DNA of 64,000 nucleotides, taken from the NCBI GenBank assembly GCA_947466425.1, contig CANIBZ010000005.1:1-64000 (forward strand), written 5' to 3'. The notes under the pieces were generated by a model that searched no databases, was not told the origin of the DNA, and worked only from the letters and a program-made list of their open reading frames with translations. This DNA comes from Flavobacteriales bacterium. Lineage in GTDB: Bacteria; Bacteroidota; Bacteroidia; Flavobacteriales_D; Sanyastnellaceae. Below, one piece after another: positions 45,626 to 53,722 of the stretch. The first letter of the stretch is position 1. The number at the start of each line of letters is the position of its first letter. A program made the position numbers and the translations under genes.

Positions 45626-45697
45626 TAGCCCGTAGGGGAATCGAACCCCTGTTTACAGAATGAAAATCTGCTGTCCTAACCCCTAGACGAACGGGCC
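45626..45697 (-). tRNA. tRNA-Glu (anticodon TTC)
   Basis: The reverse strand folds as a cloverleaf. The acceptor GGCCCGT pairs with ACGGGCT, the D-arm contains TAGGGGTTAGGAC, the anticodon stem is GCAGA/TCTGT with loop TTTTCAT, and the T-arm is CAGGGGTTCGATTCCCCT. The discriminator is A and CCA is not encoded. The terminator lies immediately downstream. Confidence 0.97.
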
Positions 45698-45764
45698 GTT
45701 TTGGTTTTGTGGGTGCAAATATATCATCTTTTTGCTTCCCCACAAGTATTCAATCAAAAAAAAA

Positions 45765-46448
45765 TTACAGTCCGATAACAATACCTGCCTTTACAAGGTA
45801 AGGTCCTCCATAGGCCAATTCAAAATTAAACCCAACTTTCTTCCTGCGCGGAAAACCACTAAACCCCAAAGCTACCAATTGGTATTCAGTCACACGATTG
45901 CCAAACGAATTTTTATTAAAATTCACATTTGTTGTATTTTCTTTTACTCCGTACCAATTCAAATTCCCACTAATACCCCAATACAACAAGTAATTACCTT
46001 TTCTAAAACCGAATATTTTCTTGTTTCTAAGCTTTTTAGATTTTTGAAGGTTATATGAAAATAATAATCGGGCACCAATGGTGTTCTTTGTTATTGCCCA
46101 AGAAACATAAGGATCTACTGTTAATCCTCCCGTCTGATTTATATAACGATAATCTGTGGCATTTACCGTTAACGATTGTGAAGTAAGACCAAAACCAAAT
46201 ATAACGCGCCACTTATTTTTAGCTTTCTTATTTAAGGAAAAATCTCCAGATAAATGCAAGGAAGGCAACATTGATTTACTTACAGTAGCGCTCGAATCAC
46301 CAAGCTCACTGACATTCGCAGCCGAATTAAATTGACTGTATCCAACACCAATAGATATTAGGCCGTCCATTTTTTTCAATTGACCTTGAACTTCAAAAGT
46401 GCACAAAGTAACAAGAACAAATAATACCCTCAAATGCAATTTGACCAT
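45765..46448 (-). CDS. Predicted outer-membrane beta-barrel protein, unknown
   Basis: 227 residues with a signal ending CTFEVQGQ, then alternating strands (GLISIGVGYSQFN, WRVIFGFGLTSQSLTVN, LLYWGISGNLNWYGV, VGFNFELAYGGPYLVKAGIVIGL). The pattern is a small outer-membrane barrel without a recognisable family. It is a single gene facing away from the RlpA-like gene. Confidence 0.75.
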   Translation of the reverse strand: MVKLHLRVLFVLVTLCTFEVQGQLKKMDGLISIGVGYSQFNSAANVSELGDSSATVSKSMLPSLHLSGDFSLNKKAKNKWRVIFGFGLTSQSLTVNATDYRYINQTGGLTVDPYVSWAITKNTIGARLLFSYNLQKSKKLRNKKIFGFRKGNYLLYWGISGNLNWYGVKENTTNVNFNKNSFGNRVTEYQLVALGFSGFPRRKKVGFNFELAYGGPYLVKAGIVIGL

Positions 46449-46485
46449 TTCGGTTAAGATTTAAGCGAAGATAATATCTTTTGAC

Positions 46486-46493
46486 TAAATTCG
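46486..46493 (+). promoter_or_regulatory. -7 element variant (TAAATTCG)
   Basis: A TAnnTTCG variant 5 bases before the RlpA-like ATG at 46499. It lies inside the in-frame extension that begins with TTG at 46481, arguing against that earlier start. Confidence 0.4.
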
Positions 46494-46498
46494 TGATT

Positions 46499-46921
46499 AT
46501 GAAAAACCTACTAAAAAAATCTCTTCAAATTCTGTTTTTATTTATTCATTTCAGTGCATTTGCTCAAACTGAGAAGGGTGAGGCGTCATTTTATCACAAT
46601 AAATTCGACGGAAGAGGCACATCCAACGGCGAAATTTTCCGACAAAACAAGTATACATGCGCACACAAGACTCTTCCTTTTGGCACTTGGCTGAAGGTAA
46701 CTCGAGTGAAAAACAACAATGTCATTTATGTTCGTGTGAACGACCGTTTGCCAAAATCTTCAAAAAGATGCATCGACCTATCTTTTTTGGGTGCTGAAAA
46801 ACTAGATTTTATAAAAAACGGACATACACCGGTTCAACTTGATATTGTTAAAGCAGAAGATGTGCCTGAAGAATTTAAGTCTAAAATAGAGCTTAAGCCG
46901 AAACAACCAAGAAAAAAATAA
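46499..46921 (+). CDS. RlpA-like double-psi beta-barrel protein
   Basis: 140 residues with a signal ending HFSAFAQ. The RlpA/DPBB core has GEASFYHNKFDGRGTSNGEIF, the TCAHKTLPFGTWLKVT segment and VRVNDRLPKSSKRCIDLSF, with the conserved Asp and His residues. RlpA proteins cleave naked glycan strands during cell division. The SPOR domain is absent, as in many short family members. The ATG at 46499 gives the signal; a TTG at 46481 would not. Confidence 0.88.
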   Translation: MKNLLKKSLQILFLFIHFSAFAQTEKGEASFYHNKFDGRGTSNGEIFRQNKYTCAHKTLPFGTWLKVTRVKNNNVIYVRVNDRLPKSSKRCIDLSFLGAEKLDFIKNGHTPVQLDIVKAEDVPEEFKSKIELKPKQPRKK

Positions 46922-46941
46922 AAGGCGCCGCCGTTTGTTGC

Positions 46942-46949
46942 TATTTTCG
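46942..46949 (+). promoter_or_regulatory. -7 element variant (TATTTTCG)
   Basis: A TAnnTTCG variant 8 bases before the ATG at 46958. It is the same form as the element upstream of the PLP-enzyme gene. Confidence 0.35.
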
Positions 46950-46957
46950 TTGCGGAA

Positions 46958-47494
46958 ATGAAGAATCAAATTCCTAAAAATCTCGTCCTCTCACTGTTGC
47001 TCCTGCTTATACTTGCACAAGGTGGAATTGGTTATTGGATTCTTCAACACAAGTTGTGGTTGATTAAAAAAGAAATGAAAGCCCTTGTTCTAGGCGGCGT
47101 TGAAGAAGATAAGCTAACTCCCATTCATTTATCCGAAGCTGAATTCAAACAACTGGAATGGCCAGAACCTTGGGAGTTTTTGTACAATGGAAAGATGTAC
47201 GACATCTCAAGAAGAGAATTCCACAAAGACGGATCCGTGACTCTTTATGCCGTTATGGATACAGAAGAAAATGAACTAAAGACTTTGGTTCGATCTCTTG
47301 TGAAAAATTCTTCAGATAAAAAACAAACGCAAGAGCAACTCAACTTCTTCTACAAATTCCAATCGCAATGGACTTGTGATTTCAATTTTATTGAAATTCC
47401 AATTTCAGAATCTTCTTCTTTTCATTTCGCCACAAAGCGCTTTTTCATTTCATCTCCACACGTTCGTCTCAACGAGTTACCTCCCAATTGTTAA
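46958..47494 (+). CDS. Single-span membrane protein, unknown
   Basis: 178 residues with one N-terminal membrane anchor (LVLSLLLLLILAQGGIGYWIL) and a soluble, mostly alpha/beta remainder. Segments EFLYNGKMYDISRREFHKDGSVTLYAVMDTEE and LVRSLVKNSSDKKQ are noticeable, but no family is recognised. Its position just before a TonB receptor and heme-type transporter hints at a metal-uptake link, and the Cys-rich C-terminus would fit, but this is inference. Confidence 0.7.
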   Translation: MKNQIPKNLVLSLLLLLILAQGGIGYWILQHKLWLIKKEMKALVLGGVEEDKLTPIHLSEAEFKQLEWPEPWEFLYNGKMYDISRREFHKDGSVTLYAVMDTEENELKTLVRSLVKNSSDKKQTQEQLNFFYKFQSQWTCDFNFIEIPISESSSFHFATKRFFISSPHVRLNELPPNC

Positions 47495-47501
47495 GTTTTT
47501 T

Positions 47502-47662
47502 TTTCTTGCGAAGCACCTTGTGAAACACCTTGCTGAAGGAATCTTGCTTGCATCTTGTAAAACATCTTTCCTCCGGAATCTTGCTTGCATCTTGTAAAAC
47601 ACCTTTCCTCCGGAATCTTGCTTGCATCTTGTAAAGAACCTTTCCGCAGGGACCTTGCTTCA
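47502..47662. repeat. CTTG-type tandem repeat with three 37-bp units
   Basis: The region begins with 12-base units like those at 29 kb (CTTGCGAAG, CACCTTGTGAAA) and continues as three 37-base units starting at 47540, 47577 and 47614, each made of 11+12+14-base subunits. Copies 1 and 2 differ at one base, and copy 3 is more diverged. It fills most of the gap between the membrane protein and the TonB receptor. A 72-codon minus-strand reading frame crosses it but looks fortuitous. Confidence 0.85.
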
Positions 47663-47699
47663 CATATAATAATTCAACGATTAACAAATAACATTTATA

Positions 47700-50111
47700 A
47701 TGAAACGTATAGTTTTTTCATTGCTACTTTCTTTATGTAGCACAATAGTGGCATTCGCCCAAACCAAATCAGGAAAAGTCATTGACACTCAAACAAATTC
47801 GCCAGTTGTTGGCGCCGTAGTTGAAATCAAAGGAAACCAAACTTTATTAACCGATGAAGAGGGAATCTTTAAATTCAACTGCTCAAGTGATTCTGTAGAC
47901 ATTCGAATACACATTATCGGATATTCTTCTTTTAGAAAAAGAATGTCTTGCAAAGACATGGTTATTCATTTGACCAATGAAAACAACACATTGAATCAAA
48001 TTGAAATTACCGCTACATCTGACCCCAACAAGTCTCAACTCGATCAACCGAGCTCTATTGTTTCGTTGAAACCAACGGAGATTAAAAGAGGGACTGGACT
48101 TTTCCTTGACGATGCCATTAATGGAAACGTTCCAGGGGTAATGATGGTTCGCAGAGCAGCTTCTTCAGGACAGCAATTTAACATTCGTGGCTACGGAAAC
48201 GGCATGGGCGTTAGAGGAGTAAACAGCAACTTCGACGGACAAGGGACAAAGGTTTATCTAAACGGAATTGCTATCACCGATGCTGAAGGCATAACTGTTA
48301 TGGACGATATAGATTTCGGATCTATTAGCAATGTCGAAGTTTCAAAAGGCCCATCAGGTTCTTTATATGGATTAGCCATTGCAGGTGTTGTGAATTTGCA
48401 AACGCAAAAAGCAGCTAAAAACACACTTTCAATTGGACAAGATTATTTAGTTGGAAGCTACGGCCTAACACGCGCAACAACTCGCGTTGCCATTGGTGGA
48501 GACAAAACTTCGTACATGATTAACTACGGTAAACAACATTCAGACGGATTCATGCAGCATACTGCTTCTGACAAAGAATTCGTAAATGTTGTTGCTGAAT
48601 CAAACGTGAGCGACAACCAAACTTTCACTTCGTACTTCGGTTATGCAAATAGCTACGATCAAAGAAATGGTGAATTAACTCAAGGGCAATATGACACCCT
48701 TGACTACTCGGGTAATACTGCATACATTAAAAACAATGCTCACGCAGCTGTGAAAACTTTTCGTGGAGGAATTGGACACACCTATAACTTCAACTCGAAT
48801 TTTTCTAACACAACCAGTGTATTCGGATCAGGGCAGGCCATTGACGCAAGTTCAGCGGGTGGTTGGACAGACAAAATTCCTGTAAATTATGGAATGCGCA
48901 GCACCTTCAATTCTAAATTCAATTTAGGAAAGAACGTAACACTTAGCGGTATTACGGGTATTGAAATGCAACGCATGAATGCAATTACAGTTGGTTATAA
49001 TATGGGCGCAGACAGTACCAATCTTGGTGGTATCTACAATTATAACACAATCACCTCTATGAAGAGTAACCAAGCAACGACTAATTCTACTTACAACTAT
49101 TTTACACAGTGGACAGCTCTACTTCCTAAAGGATTTTCAATCACAGGTGGAATTGGAATTAGCAACATGAGTATTCGTTTGGAAGATAGAATGTGGGGAA
49201 TTCCTAACTCATCAGGATCTACCAACAATCACCCTGGAAACACGAAGTCAAAAGTTTACGAATCTTCATACACAAACCTTGTTTCTCCTAGCATTGCTAT
49301 CAACAAGAAAATAAATGAAGTTGCCTCTGCTTACATTAACTACTCCGTAGGATACAAAGCTCCAGTAAGCAGCAACATTCTAGTAGCAACAACAGGTCAG
49401 GTGAACACCACATTGCAACCTGAAAAAGGAACGCAATTAGAAATCGGAACAAAAGGAAATCTTTTAGATGGTAAATTATTCTATACGGTAGCATTATTCA
49501 ACGCCAAGTTTGAAAATAAATTTACAACTATCGCAGTTCCTAACCCTGCAAACACCGCAACACTTTATACCTACTTAACTAATGGTGGAAACCTAAACAA
49601 CAACGGTGTGGAAGTTCTTGTTAAGTACAACGCAATTAAATCGAAAAAAGGATTTATTTCGAGCTTAACGCCATTTGCAAATTTGACACTTTCAAATTAC
49701 AAATATGAGAATTTCGGATATACCGTTACTGCTAATGGTAACCCTACCGCTACAACCTATGACTACAGCGGAAAGCAAGTAGCGGGTGTAGCTCCACTTG
49801 TATATAATCTTGGATTTGATATTGAAACAAAACTAGGAATTTATGGAAATGCGAACTACAACTACCGCAGCAGCATGTACTACACAAGCGACAATACAAA
49901 TGAAACCAACGCCTTCGCTCTATTAAACGCTAAAATTGGATACAGAAGAAGCATAAAAGCATTGGATTTAGATTTATATGTTGGTGCTAACAACATGACA
50001 AGTGCGCAATACTACACAATGGTATTTGTAAATCAAGCTCCTGATGCATTTGTTCCTGGACCAAATGAAATCAATTATTTCGGAGGTATCAATCTTAAAT
50101 ACAATTTCTAA
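47700..50111 (+). CDS. TonB-dependent outer-membrane receptor (probably heme/iron)
   Basis: 803 residues: a signal ending TIVAFAQ, a CarboxypepD-regulatory-like domain (GKVIDTQTNSPVVGAVVEIKGN, residues 22-100), a plug domain (LFLDDAINGNVPGVMMVRRA through IDFGSISNVEVSKGPSGSLYG) and a long barrel ending INLKYNF. It imports a large solute across the outer membrane using TonB. A substrate-binding lipoprotein and FecCD/ATPase genes follow directly, and the HmuT-like type suggests heme. A terminator separates receptor and transporter genes. Confidence 0.9.
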   Translation: MKRIVFSLLLSLCSTIVAFAQTKSGKVIDTQTNSPVVGAVVEIKGNQTLLTDEEGIFKFNCSSDSVDIRIHIIGYSSFRKRMSCKDMVIHLTNENNTLNQIEITATSDPNKSQLDQPSSIVSLKPTEIKRGTGLFLDDAINGNVPGVMMVRRAASSGQQFNIRGYGNGMGVRGVNSNFDGQGTKVYLNGIAITDAEGITVMDDIDFGSISNVEVSKGPSGSLYGLAIAGVVNLQTQKAAKNTLSIGQDYLVGSYGLTRATTRVAIGGDKTSYMINYGKQHSDGFMQHTASDKEFVNVVAESNVSDNQTFTSYFGYANSYDQRNGELTQGQYDTLDYSGNTAYIKNNAHAAVKTFRGGIGHTYNFNSNFSNTTSVFGSGQAIDASSAGGWTDKIPVNYGMRSTFNSKFNLGKNVTLSGITGIEMQRMNAITVGYNMGADSTNLGGIYNYNTITSMKSNQATTNSTYNYFTQWTALLPKGFSITGGIGISNMSIRLEDRMWGIPNSSGSTNNHPGNTKSKVYESSYTNLVSPSIAINKKINEVASAYINYSVGYKAPVSSNILVATTGQVNTTLQPEKGTQLEIGTKGNLLDGKLFYTVALFNAKFENKFTTIAVPNPANTATLYTYLTNGGNLNNNGVEVLVKYNAIKSKKGFISSLTPFANLTLSNYKYENFGYTVTANGNPTATTYDYSGKQVAGVAPLVYNLGFDIETKLGIYGNANYNYRSSMYYTSDNTNETNAFALLNAKIGYRRSIKALDLDLYVGANNMTSAQYYTMVFVNQAPDAFVPGPNEINYFGGINLKYNF

Positions 50112-50130
50112 GTAACTAGAAATTCTAACA

Positions 50131-50159
50131 AAAAAAGCGGGGAGAAATCTCCGCTTTTC
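50131..50159 (+). terminator. Rho-independent terminator after the TonB receptor
   Basis: AAAAGCGGGGA, loop GAAA, TCTCCGCTTTT, with one G-U pair. It lies between the receptor and hmuT-like genes and could attenuate read-through into the ABC transporter genes. Confidence 0.8.
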
Positions 50160-50171
50160 TAATTATATCCC

Positions 50172-51026
50172 ATGAAAAAAATCATCTACCTCTTATTGGG
50201 CATAAGTCTATTCAGCTGCGGAGAGAACGCAACTAAATCTGAGAATTCAGAGAAGAGAATAGTTTGCGTTTCAAAACAATACAATGAAATAATTTGCGCA
50301 CTAGGCGCCGAGAAAAACCTTGTGGGCATTGATGTTTCAAGCACCTTTCCTGAAAAATTAAGCAACATCGCTAAAGTAGGATATCACAGAGCTCTAAGTA
50401 TTGAAGGTATCTTAAGTTTAAATCCATCTTTATTTCTGCATGACAACAACGTTGGCCCAGAAAGCGTTTTGCAACAGCTCAAAGATCTCAAAGTTCCTAT
50501 TCAAACTTTCACTAAAGGTGAAACCATTGACAGCACTCAAATTCTTATTCGCGAAATTGGCAACTACTTTAATAAGACGAAGGAAGCAGATTCCCTCTGC
50601 ACCATTTTGGACAATGACTTTCAAACAGCACTGAACAATTGCAAAAACTTCACCGACACGAAGAGAGTCTTGATCATTCACTACGGGCAAGCCTCAAACA
50701 CCTATTTGGTCATGACCTCAAAAAGCACCGGAGCTAAAATGATCGAATGGGCAGGTGGCAAAAATTGCATTGAAGATAATTTGAAAGGTATGAAACCTCT
50801 TTCCGCTGAAATCATCGCGAATGCGAATCCAGATGTAATATTGGTAACCGATTTCGGATACGACAAATTAGGAAATATCGAGAGCATAAAAGACCTCCCG
50901 GGTGTTCGCGGAACAGCCGCAAGCAATGCGAATAAAATATTTCGAATTCGTGAACACGACCTTGTATATTTAGGTCCAAGAACAGGACAAAACATTATTG
51001 AACTGCAAAAGACCATTCATCAATAA
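50172..51026 (+). CDS. HmuT-like heme ABC-transporter binding lipoprotein
   Basis: 284 residues. The lipobox is SLFSC, and the protein belongs to the helical-backbone metal-receptor (TroA/BtuF) fold. The stretch GIDVSSTFPEKLSNIAKVGYHRALSIEGILSLNPS matches HmuT heme-binding proteins, including the Tyr in VGYHRAL that can ligate heme. A corrinoid or siderophore role is the alternative. It is followed 5 bases later by the permease gene. Confidence 0.8.
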   Translation: MKKIIYLLLGISLFSCGENATKSENSEKRIVCVSKQYNEIICALGAEKNLVGIDVSSTFPEKLSNIAKVGYHRALSIEGILSLNPSLFLHDNNVGPESVLQQLKDLKVPIQTFTKGETIDSTQILIREIGNYFNKTKEADSLCTILDNDFQTALNNCKNFTDTKRVLIIHYGQASNTYLVMTSKSTGAKMIEWAGGKNCIEDNLKGMKPLSAEIIANANPDVILVTDFGYDKLGNIESIKDLPGVRGTAASNANKIFRIREHDLVYLGPRTGQNIIELQKTIHQ

Positions 51027-51031
51027 CAAGA

Positions 51032-52054
51032 ATGAAAAAAAATAGTTTAATAATTCTTTTTTTTCTAGCCTCTCTTCTAGCCATCTTTCTCTCTTGCGTT
51101 GTTGGGGCTGTGCATTTGTCTTTGGCAGAGATTTTTAATTCAATTTCAAAGACTTTATTCAGTGGCAACGAATTGAATCTTCACGAGAATATTTTCATAA
51201 ACATTCGATTCCCTAGAGCCCTTCTTTCCTTTGTAGTTGGTGCTTCACTTGCCATTGGCGGTGTTCTTATGCAGGGATTGTTTAGAAACCCATTGATAGA
51301 ACCGGGACTAATAGGAACAAGCAGCGGTGCCGCATTAGGCGCTTCTTTTTACTTTCTATCGAGCAATATCCTTGCGGCAGTTTTTCCCTACTGGACATTG
51401 CCTATTTGCGCATTCATTGGAAGTTTGCTTGCCACTCTCTCAACAACCGGAATAAACAGTTCCAATGAAAAATCAAAATCAAGCACAACACAACTCCTGT
51501 TAACGGGCATCGCTGTAAACGCAATTTGCATGAGTCTTGTTGGAATTTTGAGTTTCTTCGCACGCGACCCTCAAGCTCGTTCTATTACTTTCTGGGGGCT
51601 GGGCTCGTTGGCTTCAGCCAATTGGAAGATTGTCACTACATGCACTCTCACTTTAGTCATCGGGTGCTTTATGGCCATTAAAAATGCGAAATCAATTGAC
51701 GCCCTTCAACTCGGAGAAAAAGAAGCTTTCTTGTTAGGCATAAGAATTAAAAAATTACGCATTTCAATCATAGTTACCAATGTCATCTTAATTGGAATTG
51801 CAACGTCGTTTGTTGGCGTTATAAGTTTTTTGGGATTAATCATTCCGCATATTCTCAGGGGTCTTGGTATTCTTCAAACAAAACAACTTGTCCTAGCAGC
51901 TGCATTACTAGGCGGAACAGTGCTATGCTTGTCAGATATCGTTTCAAGAATAATTATTGCACCGACAGAAATTCCAATTGGAATAATAACAGCACTTTTG
52001 GGGGCTCCAATTTTCATCTATCTCATAAGAACTAAAAACGAGTTCCTCGCATGA
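51032..52054 (+). CDS. FecCD-family ABC permease (HmuU-like)
   Basis: 340 residues and about ten helices with the FecCD signatures NIRFPRALLSFVVGASLAIGGVLMQGLFRNPLIEPGLIGTSSGAALGA and GVISFLGLIIPHILR. It moves heme or another chelated metal compound across the inner membrane. It sits between hmuT-like and ATPase genes, overlapping the latter by 4 bases. Confidence 0.92.
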   Translation: MKKNSLIILFFLASLLAIFLSCVVGAVHLSLAEIFNSISKTLFSGNELNLHENIFINIRFPRALLSFVVGASLAIGGVLMQGLFRNPLIEPGLIGTSSGAALGASFYFLSSNILAAVFPYWTLPICAFIGSLLATLSTTGINSSNEKSKSSTTQLLLTGIAVNAICMSLVGILSFFARDPQARSITFWGLGSLASANWKIVTTCTLTLVIGCFMAIKNAKSIDALQLGEKEAFLLGIRIKKLRISIIVTNVILIGIATSFVGVISFLGLIIPHILRGLGILQTKQLVLAAALLGGTVLCLSDIVSRIIIAPTEIPIGIITALLGAPIFIYLIRTKNEFLA

Positions 52055-52842
52055 TTAGAATTGAAAACATATCACTTTCGATAGGCCAACGTGAGATACT
52101 AAAAAATGTATCTGCAGACTTACATGCGAAAAGTGTAAATATAATTATCGGACCCAATGGCGCTGGCAAATCATGCTTGCTCGATTCAATCGGAGGAATT
52201 AACAGAAATTATTCGGGTGAAATTTTATGGAACAATGTTCCCGTAAATGAAATAAAACAAAACAAACGATCTACTATTCAAGCCTATCTCACTCAAAATA
52301 TTCAGATACAATTTCCAATTCGAGTAAGAGATATTATCTCAACCGGACGTTTTCCTTTCTACGACTATAAACCCAATTCAATTGACGAGGAAATAATTCT
52401 AGAGGCCGTTGAAATGTTTGAAATAAACCATCTGTTAGAAAGAAATTATCTTACACTCAGTGGCGGGGAAAAACAACGGGTGCAGTTCGCACGGATATTT
52501 TCTCAAGCCTACAATACAGAAGCTTCAGAAGAAAAGCTTCTCATTTTAGACGAACCCATTTCGCATCTCGATATTCACTTTCAATTTGAATTTTTAAATA
52601 AGCTCAAAGCATTTACTATTAAACACAACCTCATTTCAATTCTTGTCATTCACGAACTTTCTCTGGCATTCGAATTTGCTACACAGCTTATTGTTTTAGA
52701 TGAAGGAAGAACAATACTTACAGGAAAACCAAAAGATGTAGTGCGTGATAAATTATTCGACTCAACATTTAAAATTTCGTCCACACTTCTTGAAATGGAA
52801 GGCCATGATTTTTTATTAATAAAAAACAGCATGAACAATTAA
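52051..52842 (+). CDS. ABC-transporter ATPase (HmuV-like)
   Basis: 263 residues. Walker A is GPNGAGKS, the Q-loop region is AYLTQNIQIQF, the signature is LSGGEKQRV, and Walker B is LLILDEP followed by SHLD. It resembles heme/siderophore importer ATPases that work with FecCD permeases. The ATG overlaps the permease TGA, so translation is coupled. It ends two bases before the convergent lipid-kinase gene. Confidence 0.92.
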   Translation: MIRIENISLSIGQREILKNVSADLHAKSVNIIIGPNGAGKSCLLDSIGGINRNYSGEILWNNVPVNEIKQNKRSTIQAYLTQNIQIQFPIRVRDIISTGRFPFYDYKPNSIDEEIILEAVEMFEINHLLERNYLTLSGGEKQRVQFARIFSQAYNTEASEEKLLILDEPISHLDIHFQFEFLNKLKAFTIKHNLISILVIHELSLAFEFATQLIVLDEGRTILTGKPKDVVRDKLFDSTFKISSTLLEMEGHDFLLIKNSMNN

Positions 52843-52843
52843 G

Positions 52844-53722
52844 CTAGGCAACCACCACATTCAACGAATGTTGAATTGAAATAACCATCGGAGAGAATCC
52901 AACGAACTCTCCGTCCATATCAATAGGCATCGGAACTTCGGTTTCGATGCTTATTTTTTTTGCTGAATAATATTGAATCTTGTGATAGGAAAGCTTCTTG
53001 CACTTCCGCACTTTCGGAACGAAATACAAGTATTCGAAAATATTCAAATCGCCAATTACAATGACTTCCAAAAGCCCATCTGACACTAGGCTTTCCGGAG
53101 AAATACCCAATCCCGAACCGAAATACTTTCCATTGGCAACTACAAAATTCATGGCGCGAGCTTCCAACTTTTTTCCATCTAAATGAAAATGGATGGTTCG
53201 CTTTTTAAAACGAAGAAGATTCTTTACAATAAGCCACTGGTAGGTTAAGAAAGATCCTAACCTTCTTTTACTTCGGGTCATGTCATAGGCCACACATCCA
53301 CCTAAGCCTAGATCTGTCACATTCAAATAAGCGCGCTTCCTGCCATCCCATTCCATGCAGGGTAAATCAATGGCCTTGAAATTTCTATTTTCAATACATG
53401 CCCGCAATTCCTGAAATGATTTGGGAACTTCCAATGTCTTCACAAAATCGTTGCCTGTTCCCGAAGGCCAAATGGCAAGAGGCGTTTGCGGATTGTCCGA
53501 GTTGAATACACCATTAGCCGCCTGATTCAAACTTCCATCACCACCACAAACCAAGACCAAATCGCAGTTGTCATTGCACAGCTCCTTCGCAATTTTTTCA
53601 GCATGTTTATCGTATTCCGTTATTCGAATATGAAGATCCCAATCGGAAAATATTTTCTCGATTTCTATGCGTTGCCGGTACCTATTGCTTTTCGCACCAT
53701 GCAGAATAACGCCTAACTTCAT
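52844..53722 (-). CDS. Diacylglycerol/lipid kinase (DAGK catalytic-domain, YegS/DgkB-like)
   Basis: 292 residues. The nucleotide-binding motif is CGGDGSLNQAANGV with the downstream PLAIWPSGTGNDFVKTL, typical of soluble DAGK-catalytic lipid kinases. A late VSDGLLEVIVIGD strand and FVGFSPMVISI complete the fold. It phosphorylates diacylglycerol or a related lipid, recycling it to phosphatidate. Its start overlaps the preceding T9SS gene's stop (ATGA). Confidence 0.9.
   Translation of the reverse strand: MKLGVILHGAKSNRYRQRIEIEKIFSDWDLHIRITEYDKHAEKIAKELCNDNCDLVLVCGGDGSLNQAANGVFNSDNPQTPLAIWPSGTGNDFVKTLEVPKSFQELRACIENRNFKAIDLPCMEWDGRKRAYLNVTDLGLGGCVAYDMTRSKRRLGSFLTYQWLIVKNLLRFKKRTIHFHLDGKKLEARAMNFVVANGKYFGSGLGISPESLVSDGLLEVIVIGDLNIFEYLYFVPKVRKCKKLSYHKIQYYSAKKISIETEVPMPIDMDGEFVGFSPMVISIQHSLNVVVA

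Noticed and set aside
47540-47650. Three 37-bp direct repeats resembling a short CRISPR
   Set aside because: The units are contiguous with no unique spacers, and no cas genes are nearby. It is a tandem repeat.
47469-47687. 72-codon minus-strand frame over the CTTG array
   Set aside because: The content is dictated by the repeat, there is no promoter, and it overlaps the end of the upstream gene. The similarity to the porin leader peptide is due to the shared DNA repeat.
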